From: Belliella buryatensis
GTDB taxonomy: Bacteria > Bacteroidota > Bacteroidia > Cytophagales > Cyclobacteriaceae
Length of the DNA: 64,000 bases
Direction of reading: 5' to 3'
Assembly (NCBI RefSeq): GCF_900188245.1
Contig: NZ_FZOK01000005.1
Location: 62,001-126,000, forward strand
The notes beneath the pieces are model-generated. The model was given only the letters and a program-made list of their open reading frames with translations. It was not told where the DNA came from and ran no database searches. Of the stretch, positions 45,882 through 53,486 are shown in pieces; positions within the stretch are counted from its first letter, which is position 1, and each line of letters begins with the position of its first letter. Both the position numbers and the translations under genes were made by a program.

Positions 45882-45994
45882 GCTATTTGCTAGATTTTTC
45901 TATTACAAAAAAATGAAATTAACGAATCTATTTGGTATTTATAAGCTCAAATTTAACAAGTTTGAAAAGCTTATTCATAACAATCGATTCTTAG

Positions 45995-46153
45995 ATGGAT
46001 TTACTTTTTATTCAGGTGATTAGCAGTAAAAAAGATAAGAAAACAATCCGATTAATCGCACAAAATAAAATTTTCGCAATCGATTGTTTGGACAATAAAA
46101 AAACATTTTCTACCTTTCTGCCATGTTATTCATACACTGAATATCTACAATAG
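45995..46153 (+). CDS. Possible small ORF ahead of an orphan terminator
   Basis: A 52-codon ATG frame (begins MDLLFIQVISSKKDKKTIRL) fills the middle of the 375-bp gap 45882-46256 between the divergent aceK and 46257 genes. It ends 21 bases before a strong bidirectional-looking hairpin. A second 36-codon frame (45913-46023) overlaps it. No homologue is recognised and no promoter is clear, so it may equally be an untranslated small RNA or nothing. The words CAATCGATT occur twice in the gap (near 45981 and 46077). Confidence 0.2.
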   Translation: MDLLFIQVISSKKDKKTIRLIAQNKIFAIDCLDNKKTFSTFLPCYSYTEYLQ

Positions 46154-46173
46154 GTTTAATAGGTTTGAGAGAT

Positions 46174-46206
46174 AAAAAAGGTTCGGACAATGTTCGAACC
46201 TTTTTT
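46174..46206. terminator. Orphan terminator hairpin
   Basis: AAAAAAGGTTCG (46174-46185) is exactly complementary to CGAACCTTTTTT (46195-46206), with a nine-base loop and a T-run on either strand. No annotated gene ends just before it on either strand, since aceK and the gene at 46257 both point away. Confidence 0.8.
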
Positions 46207-46256
46207 GATTTCTGGAGATTTTACACTTTTTTCGTATCTCCTAAATCAATTTTGAT

Positions 46257-46919
46257 ATGATGCTTTCTCCTTTGCTCCGCTTTTCTATTTTCTCAATAGT
46301 CATGATTTTAATTTATGCTTGTGGAGGTGATCAAAAAGAAGGTGAAAATGAAGCTGTATCCAAGGTTCATATTCCAATTGAAGAGGAACAATTACTAGAG
46401 ATAGGATTTCAGCAACTCCAGCAATGGTCTGCTCATTGGAAAGCAGCAGAGGGTAGTTTTAATCTAAAGGATTTTCAACTTTCACGAAGGGATTCCATAG
46501 ATCGAATCGAACGACCTGAAGAAAATTTCATTACGAAAGGCAATCCTTTCTACCCTTATCTGCTGGAGCATCCAGAAGGTGAAGGAACGGTAGATATCTA
46601 CAGTTACAAGATTGTCTACCCAGAGCAGGGGAGACCATATTTCAACCCTGACTCGGAAGTTACCTATTTTCGGGCTGATGGCATGAGGGAGAGACTTTTA
46701 TTTATTGGTCCTTCGGGTGCTTTTGAAGACGCTGTTTGGTTAAACAATGAAGCATTGTTGGTCGTTGGACACTTTGAGGACGAACAAGGAGTATCTCCTA
46801 AGGCTTGGGTGATTTATCCAGAGCCCGGATTGATTTCTCAATATGATAATCCACTTCATTCACAATCTTATGGGAGAGAGAGTTTTTTGACCAAAAGATT
46901 TACTGTAGAGGTTCCCTAA
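46257..46919 (+). CDS. Hypothetical lipoprotein
   Basis: 220 residues. A lipoprotein signal ends at the Cys of LIYACGG (residue 22). The mature part has the blocks LLEIGFQQLQQWSAHWKAAEGSFNL, FITKGNPFYPYLLEHPEGEGTVDIYSYKIVYPEQGRPYFNPDSEVTYFRADG, and AVWLNNEALLVVGHFEDE, suggesting a beta-rich fold. I do not recognise a family. It precedes a Nudix gene by six bases, so they should be co-transcribed, but a functional link is not obvious. Confidence 0.75.
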   Translation: MMLSPLLRFSIFSIVMILIYACGGDQKEGENEAVSKVHIPIEEEQLLEIGFQQLQQWSAHWKAAEGSFNLKDFQLSRRDSIDRIERPEENFITKGNPFYPYLLEHPEGEGTVDIYSYKIVYPEQGRPYFNPDSEVTYFRADGMRERLLFIGPSGAFEDAVWLNNEALLVVGHFEDEQGVSPKAWVIYPEPGLISQYDNPLHSQSYGRESFLTKRFTVEVP

Positions 46920-46925
46920 ATCAAA

Positions 46926-47558
46926 ATGGAGTTTCAAGAAATTATCCAAAAACTAGAAAAAATGCTGACTCAGCCGCTTCCTGGCAGGGTTGGTCAAATG
47001 ATGATGTCACCTCAGCCAGTGGATGAAACCCGCTTTGCGGAAGGTGCTTTGAAAAATCCGCGCAAGGGTGCTGTTTTGATGCTTTTTTACCCTGAAGATA
47101 ATCAAACATTAGTTCCATTTATTAAAAGACCAAGCTATGATGGAGTTCATAGTGGACAAATAGCTTTTCCCGGAGGAAAGTGGGAAGAACAAGATGTGGA
47201 TTTAAGTATGACTGCTTTGAGAGAGGCTGAGGAAGAAATTGGAATTGATCCAAAGAAAGTTAGGCTCGTTGGAAAGCTTTCGGATTTATTTATTCCACCA
47301 AGTAATTTTTTGGTATCTCCATTCATAGGGTTTATGGAGGAAACGCCCTTGTTCAAGCCTGATCCTTACGAAGTCGATAGAATTATCAATTGCCCTGTAA
47401 ATCAACTGACTGATGTGAGTATTCGAAAAGAAGGAAAGATCACAGTGAGAGAACAATACCAATTGAAGGCACCTTATTTTGATATTGAAAATGAAATGGT
47501 CTGGGGGGCTACGGCCATGATGCTGGGTGAATTCATGTACCTCTGGGAAAATTCCTAA
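46926..47558 (+). CDS. Nudix hydrolase, CoA-pyrophosphatase-like
   Basis: 210 residues. The Nudix box GX5EX7REUXEEXGU is intact in PGGKWEEQDVDLSMTALREAEEEIGI. Just before it, VHSGQIAFPGG fits the extra UPF0035 signature of CoA diphosphatases (NudL/Pcd1), which cut CoA into phosphopantetheine and 3',5'-ADP. A downstream LFIPPSNFLVSPFIGF is also typical of that group. It starts six bases after the lipoprotein gene. The exact substrate remains inferred. Confidence 0.88.
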   Translation: MEFQEIIQKLEKMLTQPLPGRVGQMMMSPQPVDETRFAEGALKNPRKGAVLMLFYPEDNQTLVPFIKRPSYDGVHSGQIAFPGGKWEEQDVDLSMTALREAEEEIGIDPKKVRLVGKLSDLFIPPSNFLVSPFIGFMEETPLFKPDPYEVDRIINCPVNQLTDVSIRKEGKITVREQYQLKAPYFDIENEMVWGATAMMLGEFMYLWENS

Positions 47559-47609
47559 GTTTGATTTTTCGGGCTTTTGATGTATTTATGTACTTCATTT
47601 AACCCGAAT

Positions 47610-48869
47610 ATGATGGAAGAATATACGCCCTTGCTGACCAATGATGCAGTAGTTTTTGGAATTTTAGTTGGAATTTTAGCTTTAGTATTCGCTACTTCAT
47701 CCAGTAGCAATAGTTTTTGGAAAAAATTCTACCGAGTTATTCCCTCAATATTATTATGCTATTTCATTCCAGCAGTTCTTAATTCTTTTGGTTTGATTTC
47801 AGGTGAGTTTTCCAATTTGTATTTTATGGCCTCCAGGTATTTGTTACCGACTTCTCTTGTGCTATTAACCTTAAGTATAGACTTCAAAGGAATCTTGAAA
47901 CTAGGTCCCAAAGCTTTGATAATGTTTCTAGCAGGCACATTAGGGATTGTATTGGGAGGCCCTATGGCACTTTTTGTTATTTCTATTATTTATCCTGAAA
48001 TATTGGGTGGTGTTGGGCCAGATGAAATATGGAGGGGGTTGTCTACCATAGCGGGTAGCTGGATAGGTGGAGGAGCTAATCAGACGGCAATGCTAGAGAT
48101 TTTTGGCGCAAGTCCGACCTTATTTTCTCAGATGATTGCCGTAGATGTTTTGGTAGCCAATGTCTGGATGGCTGTTTTGCTTTACTGGGCTGCCAAGCCA
48201 GGTAGAATTGATAAATTATTCAAGGCAGACAGTTCTGCCATACATGAATTACAGGATAAGGTAGAAAAGTATAGGGAAAGCATTCTGAAAATTCCAAGTA
48301 TGGCTGATACGATGAAGATTCTTGGGGTTGGGTTTGGGATTACAGCTCTGGCGCATTTGATAGCTGACAATGTAGCTCCATTTATTGGAGCAAATTATCC
48401 ACAGCTGAGTGATTACTCTTTGGATTCTACTTTCTTTTGGATAGTGGTGATTGCAACTACTGGTGGATTGGTTTTGTCTTTTACCAAAGCCAGAGAAATG
48501 GAAGGAGCAGGAGCTTCGAGATTGGGATCAGTGATGCTCTATATTTTGGTGGCGACCATTGGTATGCAGATGGATTTGATGGCGATCTTTGATAATCCAC
48601 TTTACTTTTTGATAGGAATTATTTGGATGTTTTTCCATGTATTGTTTATGTTGCTCGTCGCTTATTTAATCAAAGCGCCTTTCTTCTTTGTAGCAGTAGG
48701 CTCTCAAGCCAATGTAGGAGGAGCCGCATCTGCACCAATAGTTGCGTCAGCTTTTAACCCAGCCTTGGCCCCTGTGGGAGTTTTGATGGCTGTATTGGGT
48801 TATGCCGTAGGGACATATGGTGCTTTACTCTGCGGCTACCTACTTCAGTGGGTACATAATGGCATGTAA
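47610..48869 (+). CDS. DUF819 family membrane protein
   Basis: 419 residues from the ATG at 47610; ATGs at 47580 and 47613 are alternatives, and the earlier one adds a poorly conserved leader. About ten to eleven membrane helices. Family blocks include IPSILLCYFIPAVLNSFGLI, GRYLLPTSLVLLTLSID-like SRYLLPTSLVLLTLSIDFKGI, and the glycine-rich STIAGSWIGGGANQTAM, repeated in spirit by VAVGSQANVGGAASAPIVASAF. The two-fold pattern recalls transporters of the sodium/bile-acid or BART type. Substrate unknown. It ends one base from the convergent YbjQ-like gene. Confidence 0.88.
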   Translation: MMEEYTPLLTNDAVVFGILVGILALVFATSSSSNSFWKKFYRVIPSILLCYFIPAVLNSFGLISGEFSNLYFMASRYLLPTSLVLLTLSIDFKGILKLGPKALIMFLAGTLGIVLGGPMALFVISIIYPEILGGVGPDEIWRGLSTIAGSWIGGGANQTAMLEIFGASPTLFSQMIAVDVLVANVWMAVLLYWAAKPGRIDKLFKADSSAIHELQDKVEKYRESILKIPSMADTMKILGVGFGITALAHLIADNVAPFIGANYPQLSDYSLDSTFFWIVVIATTGGLVLSFTKAREMEGAGASRLGSVMLYILVATIGMQMDLMAIFDNPLYFLIGIIWMFFHVLFMLLVAYLIKAPFFFVAVGSQANVGGAASAPIVASAFNPALAPVGVLMAVLGYAVGTYGALLCGYLLQWVHNGM

Positions 48870-48870
48870 A

Positions 48871-49197
48871 TTAGACCTCTTTTTTCACTACCCTGACAGC
48901 AGTGCCGCTAGCGGTGACCATGAGCATACCATCCCTGATGGTTTCATAGTCTAGGTCTATACCCACTACAGCATTGCCTCCAAATGCATTGGCTTGCATT
49001 TGCATTTCGGTCATGGCTGTGGACTTTGCTTCTCTGAGTACCCTTTCATAAGCGCTAGATCTTCCACCGACGATATCAGTGATGCTGGCGAAGAAGTCTT
49101 TAAAAAGATTAGCTCCTATGATGGTTTCTCCTGTGACGATTCCTAAATATTCTTTGATTTCATAACCTTCAAGGGTTGGTGTGGTAGATACGATCAT
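48871..49197 (-). CDS. YbjQ family (UPF0145) protein
   Basis: 108 residues. The family pattern is clear: [65 protein letters not shown] with the conserved GGRS, then [17 protein letters not shown]. YbjQ proteins form beta-rich pentamers; older notes call them heavy-metal binding without firm proof. Single gene, convergent with the DUF819 gene. Confidence 0.9.
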   Translation of the reverse strand: MIVSTTPTLEGYEIKEYLGIVTGETIIGANLFKDFFASITDIVGGRSSAYERVLREAKSTAMTEMQMQANAFGGNAVVGIDLDYETIRDGMLMVTASGTAVRVVKKEV

Positions 49198-49434
49198 GTT
49201 CTGTTGATTTTTAAAAGATGAATAAAATTACAGACGCAAATAAAGCAGTACCGTTTAGAATCAATAAATCTTTCGGTGAAATTTCGGTATATTTAGTATA
49301 GATATACAGAACTTTGGCATGACCTAAAGAAAAAAAACAAATTAACTTCGCTCTGATATTGGTTGATATTCGATCCACCACGGCGGATAAGATACTTATT
49401 GATGTTGACTAATAGTGAGCGATAAAACCATTGA

Positions 49435-49452
49435 TTTGATATTAATATCAAA
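49435..49452. promoter_or_regulatory. 18-bp perfect palindrome upstream of the NYN gene
   Basis: TTTGATATTAATATCAAA is a perfect palindrome 54 bases before the ATG at 49506. The 308-bp gap 49198-49505 shows no gene and no TAnnTTTG promoter that I trust. The palindrome could be an operator, although AT-rich palindromes also arise by chance. Confidence 0.35.
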
Positions 49453-49505
49453 GAATCATAACATATAAATAATTTTAGAATCAAAATAATTAGCTAAATA
49501 ATATC

Positions 49506-50243
49506 ATGCAGACAGATAACAAACTTGCAGTCCTGATTGATGCAGACAATGTGCCTTCTGCGCAGGTCAAGGAAATGATGGAAGAAATCGCTAAATATGG
49601 TAATCCCACCATTAAGCGTATCTATGGTGATTGGACCAAGCCTCAACTCTCAAAATGGAAGAATGTCCTTTTAGAAAATGCCATCAATCCCATTCAGCAA
49701 TATGGATATACTACAGGAAAGAACGCAACAGACTCTGCGATGATCATTGATGCCATGGATATCCTATATTCAAGTAAAGTAGATGGCTTTTGTATCGTAT
49801 CAAGCGATAGTGATTTTACCAAACTAGCTACAAGACTACGGGAAGCAGGAATGACGGTCATAGGTCTGGGAGAAAAAAAGACACCAGAGCCTTTTATAGT
49901 AGCCTGTGATAAGTTTATTTACCTTGAAATTTTACAAAAAGATGAAGAAGAAGCAGAAGATAAAGGAAAGCCAAAAAACAGACCTCAAGTAGACAAGATA
50001 AATCCAAAATTGATTCGCCTGATTGCTGCTACAGTTTCAGATTTAGCTGATGAAGAAGGATGGGCATTTATGGGTGATATTGGGAATCTGATTCAGAAAA
50101 AACAACCGAACTTTGATTCAAGAAACTATGGTTTTCAGAAATTGACACCAATGATTGCATCTATAGATCGATTTGAAATAGAGCAAAGAGAAAATCAAAA
50201 AGGAAGATTCAAGCTGATATATGTAAAAGATAAGAAAGGCTGA
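49506..50243 (+). CDS. NYN-domain RNase-like protein with OST-HTH/LOTUS domain
   Basis: 245 residues. The NYN (PIN-like, LabA/Limkain group) domain occupies ~5-150: LAVLIDADNVPS (Asp12, Asp14), GKNATDSAMIIDAMDIL, and FCIVSSDSDFTKLATRLREAGMTVIGLGEKKTPEPF hold the metal-binding acidic residues expected of a nuclease. The C-terminal ~70 residues (LIRLIAATVSDLADEEGWAFMGDIGNLIQKKQPNFDSRNYGFQKLTPMI) form an OST-HTH/LOTUS domain, which can bind RNA. Such proteins are presumed RNA-degrading or RNA-silencing factors; the target is unknown. Twelve bases downstream begins the SRP RNA on the other strand. Confidence 0.93.
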   Translation: MQTDNKLAVLIDADNVPSAQVKEMMEEIAKYGNPTIKRIYGDWTKPQLSKWKNVLLENAINPIQQYGYTTGKNATDSAMIIDAMDILYSSKVDGFCIVSSDSDFTKLATRLREAGMTVIGLGEKKTPEPFIVACDKFIYLEILQKDEEEAEDKGKPKNRPQVDKINPKLIRLIAATVSDLADEEGWAFMGDIGNLIQKKQPNFDSRNYGFQKLTPMIASIDRFEIEQRENQKGRFKLIYVKDKKG

Positions 50244-50255
50244 GTTTAAAAAAAA

Positions 50256-50338
50256 GAGGCGGTATCGCACCGCTACGACCGCCTACCCTTGCTTCCTTCC
50301 GGACCTGGGGGATTCAGCAGGAGCTGGTCGTACCGCCA
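50256..50338 (-). ncRNA. ffs: Signal recognition particle RNA (small, 4.5S type)
   Basis: On the minus strand the transcript contains the universally conserved domain IV CAGGTCCGGAAGGAAGC with the GGAA tetraloop and the asymmetric loop. The ends GGCGGTACGACC and GGTCGTAGCGGTGCGATACCGCC close into a long terminal helix. An eight-base T-run after 50256 terminates it. It is the short, Alu-less bacterial type, which with Ffh targets nascent membrane proteins. A consensus promoter lies five bases upstream. Confidence 0.96.
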
Positions 50339-50341
50339 AAA

Positions 50342-50372
50342 CAAAGGTAAGTCAAAAATTAGCGATTCCAAA
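50342..50372 (-). promoter_or_regulatory. SRP RNA promoter
   Basis: On the minus strand TTTG (50372-50369), exactly 19 bases, then TACCTTTG (50349-50342): a perfect Bacteroidota TTTG-N19-TAnnTTTG promoter. The -7 box ends five bases before the RNA's predicted 5' end, agreeing with the usual start distance. Confidence 0.88.
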
Positions 50373-50523
50373 AGCTGAAACTTGAATTTGCTAAAATAGC
50401 AGCTTAAGTGTTTCACATTCAGTATTAAAAAGTGTGGCAGAGTTTTTGGGATATAACCATTAATAGAAATATAAAAATCTGAAGTGGTTTTATCTATAAA
50501 ATTCAAAAACAAATTATAATCAT

Positions 50524-50811
50524 ATGAAAAAATCTATCGTTTTTATTTTCACAGTGTTTTTATTGGGTTCTTGTGCTGTATTTACTCCCAGACAAGAGTT
50601 TCAACAAGGTATGACAGAGAGGAAATTTTTGAGACAAAACAAAGATGCTGTCATGAGTAACATGGAGGGACCTTTTATTACTTACAGGGTGAATAGGGGA
50701 GAACGCTTTTATATATTAGCGACTTTTGAAAACAAAGAATTGGTTAAAATTGAGGAGCGTGAAATCTCTCCAGCATGGATGCCAGCTCAGCCATCAGAAA
50801 ATGAAGAATAA
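50524..50811 (+). CDS. Small lipoprotein, possibly SmpA/BamE-like
   Basis: 95 residues. A lipoprotein signal ends at Cys17 (LLGSC). The mature part FQQGMTERKFLRQNKDAVMSNMEGPFITYRVNRGERFYILATFENKELVKIEERE has the helix-helix-strand order of the SmpA/OmlA fold (G-M-T/S-...-leading helix, then three strands), but no specific BamE residue is decisive. Function unknown. A strong terminator begins six bases after the stop. Confidence 0.7.
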   Translation: MKKSIVFIFTVFLLGSCAVFTPRQEFQQGMTERKFLRQNKDAVMSNMEGPFITYRVNRGERFYILATFENKELVKIEEREISPAWMPAQPSENEE

Positions 50812-50817
50812 CATAAG

Positions 50818-50843
50818 CCGGAGGAAAAACCTCCGGTTTTTTT
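50818..50843. terminator. Terminator after the small lipoprotein gene
   Basis: CCGGAGG (50818-50824) pairs with CCTCCGG (50830-50836) around AAAAA, then seven T residues. It ends at the stop codon of the opposite-strand gene. Confidence 0.92.
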
Positions 50844-51069
50844 ATGTGTTCCCAATAAGGTAAAGATTGAATTCCATAGCTCCAGCTTCTTCAAACTCGT
50901 CTACTGCTAAGTCGTCAAATATTTCCTCGTCAAACTCCATCTCCGTTTTTTCGATTTTCCCATCAGGGTGGATGATCAATTCTGTTCCTGTAAAATCTTC
51001 CGTATTGACTCTTACCAGAACTTTGTAATCATCAAAAGTCCTTTTGAAATATTTAAATAGAGTAGGCAT
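50842..51069 (-). CDS. Small conserved acidic protein
   Basis: 75 residues, no signal or membrane helix. It begins MPTLFKYFKRTFDDYKVLVRVNTEDFTGTELIIHPDGKIEKTEMEFDEEIFDDL. The strand-turn pattern VLVRV...ELIIHPDGKIEKTEMEFDEE is likely a small beta-meander with an acidic, membrane-averse tail. I know no function. It is divergent from the trp leader and convergent with the small lipoprotein gene, sharing its terminator. Confidence 0.65.
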   Translation of the reverse strand: MPTLFKYFKRTFDDYKVLVRVNTEDFTGTELIIHPDGKIEKTEMEFDEEIFDDLAVDEFEEAGAMEFNLYLIGNT

Positions 51070-51252
51070 ACAGTATAAAGTCTTGTTTGGGAATCAAAGA
51101 TAAATGCATATTTAGAATCGATCATTGTTTTAGCCAATTCATTTTTGGATTAATCATTGACGTCTCATAAACAAAATAATCTACGCCTATCTTGCCGTTT
51201 AAATTCAAAAAGTATCTTTAGTGAAAATTTTTGAAACTTTTTCAGAATCATT

Positions 51253-51283
51253 TTTGTCAATCGATCACGCTTCTCTATATTTG
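51253..51283 (+). promoter_or_regulatory. trp operon promoter
   Basis: TTTG (51253-51256), exactly 19 bases, then a perfect -7 box TATATTTG (51276-51283). The predicted transcription start near 51290 is about ten bases before the leader-peptide ATG. No operator-like palindrome overlaps it. Confidence 0.88.
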
Positions 51284-51299
51284 AAGCAATAAAAAGATA

Positions 51300-51377
51300 A
51301 TGAATAGTATTCAAGCAAAATATTGGTGGTGGCATTTGACTTCTTTTCTCGGGGAAGAACCAATTGCTGTTGTCTAA
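51300..51377 (+). CDS. trpL: trp operon leader peptide
   Basis: A 25-codon ATG frame too short for ordinary gene calling, with three consecutive Trp codons (codons 9-11, 51324-51332; context AKYWWWHLTS). It sits just after a consensus promoter and before a terminator and trpE. Three TGG in a row is extremely unlikely by chance. Ribosome stalling there when charged tRNA-Trp is scarce would expose the RNA segment at 51351-51362. The segment itself lies inside the peptide's own codons (GEEP), so ribosome passage to the stop at 51375-51377 would mask it. Confidence 0.9.
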   Translation: MNSIQAKYWWWHLTSFLGEEPIAVV

Positions 51378-51420
51378 TATCTAAGATGAAATGATATATT
51401 TAGGCTTGCTGGTTTTCCCC
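51341..51420 (+). promoter_or_regulatory. trp attenuator: alternative protector (1:2) and antiterminator (2:3) helices
   Basis: Segment 2, GGGGAAGAACCA (51351-51362), can pair with segment 3, TGGTTTTCCCC (51410-51420), by 11 base pairs with one bulged G. Part of segment 2 (51352-51359, GGGAAGAA) can instead pair with segment 1, TTCTTTTC (51341-51348), giving eight pairs, two of them G-U. Segment 3 uses the inner bases of the terminator stem, so antiterminator and terminator exclude each other. The layout is the classic Trp-codon-controlled attenuator. Pairings were found by eye; energies were not calculated. Confidence 0.75.
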
Positions 51421-51435
51421 AGTAAGCCTTTTTTT
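51402..51435 (+). terminator. trp attenuator terminator (3:4 helix)
   Basis: AGGCTTGCTGG (51402-51412) pairs with CCAGTAAGCCT (51419-51429) with one G-U pair around a six-base loop, followed by TTTTTT to 51435. It ends 29 bases before the trpE start. Confidence 0.9.
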
Positions 51436-51464
51436 ATTCCAAAAAAATAACCGAATAACAATCA

Positions 51465-52874
51465 ATGATGAATCAAGTCAAACTGAAAACCCAATATAAA
51501 AAGCTTTTAGCAGATACAATCACACCTGTGAGCATCTACCTTCAGATCAGGGATAGGTATGCAAATCCTATCCTTCTGGAGAGTTCTGATTACCACGGTC
51601 AAGAGAATAGTTACTCTTATATTTGTTTCAATCCTTTGGCCTTTTTCTCGTTTGATGGACAATTTGTAAAGGAGCAATTACCTGACAATGAAGTTCAAAC
51701 ATACAAATTAGGTGCAAAGGATAAGTTGATTGACCAACTAAGAGGTTTTTCCGCCAAGTTCGATGCGCCTTCCTTGGAGCAGAAGTTTATAACCAATGGC
51801 ATATTTGGCTATATGCAATATGACACTGTTGCTAGATTTGAAGATATCCATCTAGAAAACACTAAACCTTCTTCGATTCCAATGATGCACTATGCCGTGT
51901 ATCAAAATATCATTGTGGTGGATCATTTCAAAAATGAAATGCACCTACTAGAGCATCAGGTGGAAGGAGAGGAGAAATCAGCAATTCTTCCTCAGCTTGA
52001 GATGCTATTGAATAATAAGAATATCCCAGCATATAACTTCAAGTTGATAGGTGAGGAGCAATCCAATTATACCGATGAAGAGTTTTTGGATATACTCAAA
52101 AAAGGCCAAGAACATTGCTTTAGAGGAGATGTATTCCAAATCGTACTTTCTCGAAACTTTACCACCAAGTTCAAAGGAGATGAGTTCAATGTCTACAGAG
52201 CTTTGCGATCAGTTAACCCTTCACCTTATCTTTTCTATTTTGATTATGGATCTTATAAGGTTTTTGGAAGTTCTCCAGAAGCTCAGATAGTGGTCAAAAA
52301 TAACAAGGCAACAATCTACCCCATAGCAGGTACTTTCAAGCGAACAGGTAATGACCAAGCTGATGCTGCATTGGCTATCAAACTCTATGATGATCCTAAA
52401 GAAAACTCAGAGCATGTGATGCTTGTGGATCTAGCTAGAAATGATCTGAGTAGGTCTTCTGAAAAGGTCGAAGTTGAAGTATTCAAAGAGATTCAATATT
52501 ATTCCCATGTCATCCATTTGGTGTCCAAAGTCACAGGTGTACTCCCCGAAAATTCCAATCCGTTACAGCTAGTGGCAGACACTTTTCCTGCTGGTACACT
52601 ATCAGGTGCGCCAAAGTTCAGGGCTATGGAGCTTATAGATGAATTGGAGAATACTTCCCGAAAGTTTTATGGGGGAGCTATCGGATTTCTTGGATTCAAT
52701 GGTGATTTCAACCATGCCATTTTGATCCGATCCTTTGTCTCAGAAAATAACCAACTGAGGTTCCAAGCAGGCGCAGGCGTGGTTGCCAAGTCTTCGATTC
52801 AGTCCGAACTCCAGGAAGTTTCCAATAAACTCGAAGCCCTCCGAGTCGCTCTCAAAGCCGCAGAGGTTATTTAG
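51465..52874 (+). CDS. trpE: Anthranilate synthase component I
   Basis: 469 residues. It makes anthranilate from chorismate with ammonia from TrpG. The motif PIAGT at 286-290 (Ala288 where PabB has Lys) identifies it as anthranilate, not aminodeoxychorismate, synthase. Other motifs: FQIVLSRNF, SPEAQIVV, LVDLARNDLSRSS, and FPAGTLSGAPKFRAMELIDE. The early LLESSDYHGQENSYSYI corresponds to the feedback-site LLES, so Trp inhibition is likely. It is the first structural gene after the attenuator. A non-trp gene separates it from trpG. Confidence 0.97.
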   Translation: MMNQVKLKTQYKKLLADTITPVSIYLQIRDRYANPILLESSDYHGQENSYSYICFNPLAFFSFDGQFVKEQLPDNEVQTYKLGAKDKLIDQLRGFSAKFDAPSLEQKFITNGIFGYMQYDTVARFEDIHLENTKPSSIPMMHYAVYQNIIVVDHFKNEMHLLEHQVEGEEKSAILPQLEMLLNNKNIPAYNFKLIGEEQSNYTDEEFLDILKKGQEHCFRGDVFQIVLSRNFTTKFKGDEFNVYRALRSVNPSPYLFYFDYGSYKVFGSSPEAQIVVKNNKATIYPIAGTFKRTGNDQADAALAIKLYDDPKENSEHVMLVDLARNDLSRSSEKVEVEVFKEIQYYSHVIHLVSKVTGVLPENSNPLQLVADTFPAGTLSGAPKFRAMELIDELENTSRKFYGGAIGFLGFNGDFNHAILIRSFVSENNQLRFQAGAGVVAKSSIQSELQEVSNKLEALRVALKAAEVI

Positions 52875-52982
52875 AAAAAGTTGAATGGTATAAAGTTAGC
52901 ATGTTGAAATGTTCATCGTTTCTATAATGTCTTATTAATAATGTGGTCTATATGTGTTTATTGGGTTTAATTGTTTGATGAA

Positions 52983-53378
52983 ATGGCAAAGGTCAGAGCA
53001 TTTGAAGATTTAGATATTTGGAATGAGGCACTAAAAATTGCCGTCGAAATTTATCGTATTGCAGACTTGCCTCCATTGAAGAATGATTACAAGTCAAGAG
53101 ATCAACTTATAGGAGCGGCAATTTCAATTTCAAATAACATTGCCGAAGGATTTGAATACAACAATAATAAAATGTTCATCAAATTCTTACACTATGCCAA
53201 AGGTTCTGCTGGTGAAGTTAGAAGTCAATTAGCCGTATTAGTAGCCGCAGGCAGAGTAGATCAAAAGGTATATGAAGATTTAAGGTCGGAGCTTATTAAT
53301 CTGTCATCAAGAATCAAATCTTTAATAAACTACCTAATTGATTATAATCAAAAAAGTAATCAAAGCCCTAAAACTTAA
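52983..53378 (+). CDS. Four-helix-bundle protein (S23/IVS-type) inserted in the trp operon
   Basis: 131 residues from the ATG at 52983 (a TTG four codons earlier is less likely). It matches the four-helix-bundle family first noted in 23S rRNA intervening sequences: FEDLDIWNEALKIAVEIYRI, DQLIGAAISISNNIAEGFEYNNNKMFIKFLHYAKGSAGEVRSQLAVLVAAG. Function unknown. Such genes wander between loci in Bacteroidota. It lies between trpE and trpG with AT-rich flanks of 108 bp on each side, and no direct repeats of insertion were detected by eye. Confidence 0.88.
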   Translation: MAKVRAFEDLDIWNEALKIAVEIYRIADLPPLKNDYKSRDQLIGAAISISNNIAEGFEYNNNKMFIKFLHYAKGSAGEVRSQLAVLVAAGRVDQKVYEDLRSELINLSSRIKSLINYLIDYNQKSNQSPKT

Positions 53379-53486
53379 AAACTATAAAGCTTCTTGGTGA
53401 TTATTATCGGTATCTATAAATAAGAGCTTTAATTACCCCAAACATTCAAACTTTCCACCATTTAAATCTTCCAACCTTATTAAAAA

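Noticed and set aside
49293-49484. 63-codon minus-strand frame upstream of the NYN gene
   Set aside because: Crosses the 18-bp palindrome, no conserved features, composition as in non-coding sequence.
50273-50512. 79-codon minus-strand frame beside the NYN gene
   Set aside because: It runs through the SRP RNA and its promoter; the translation is a by-product of the RNA gene.
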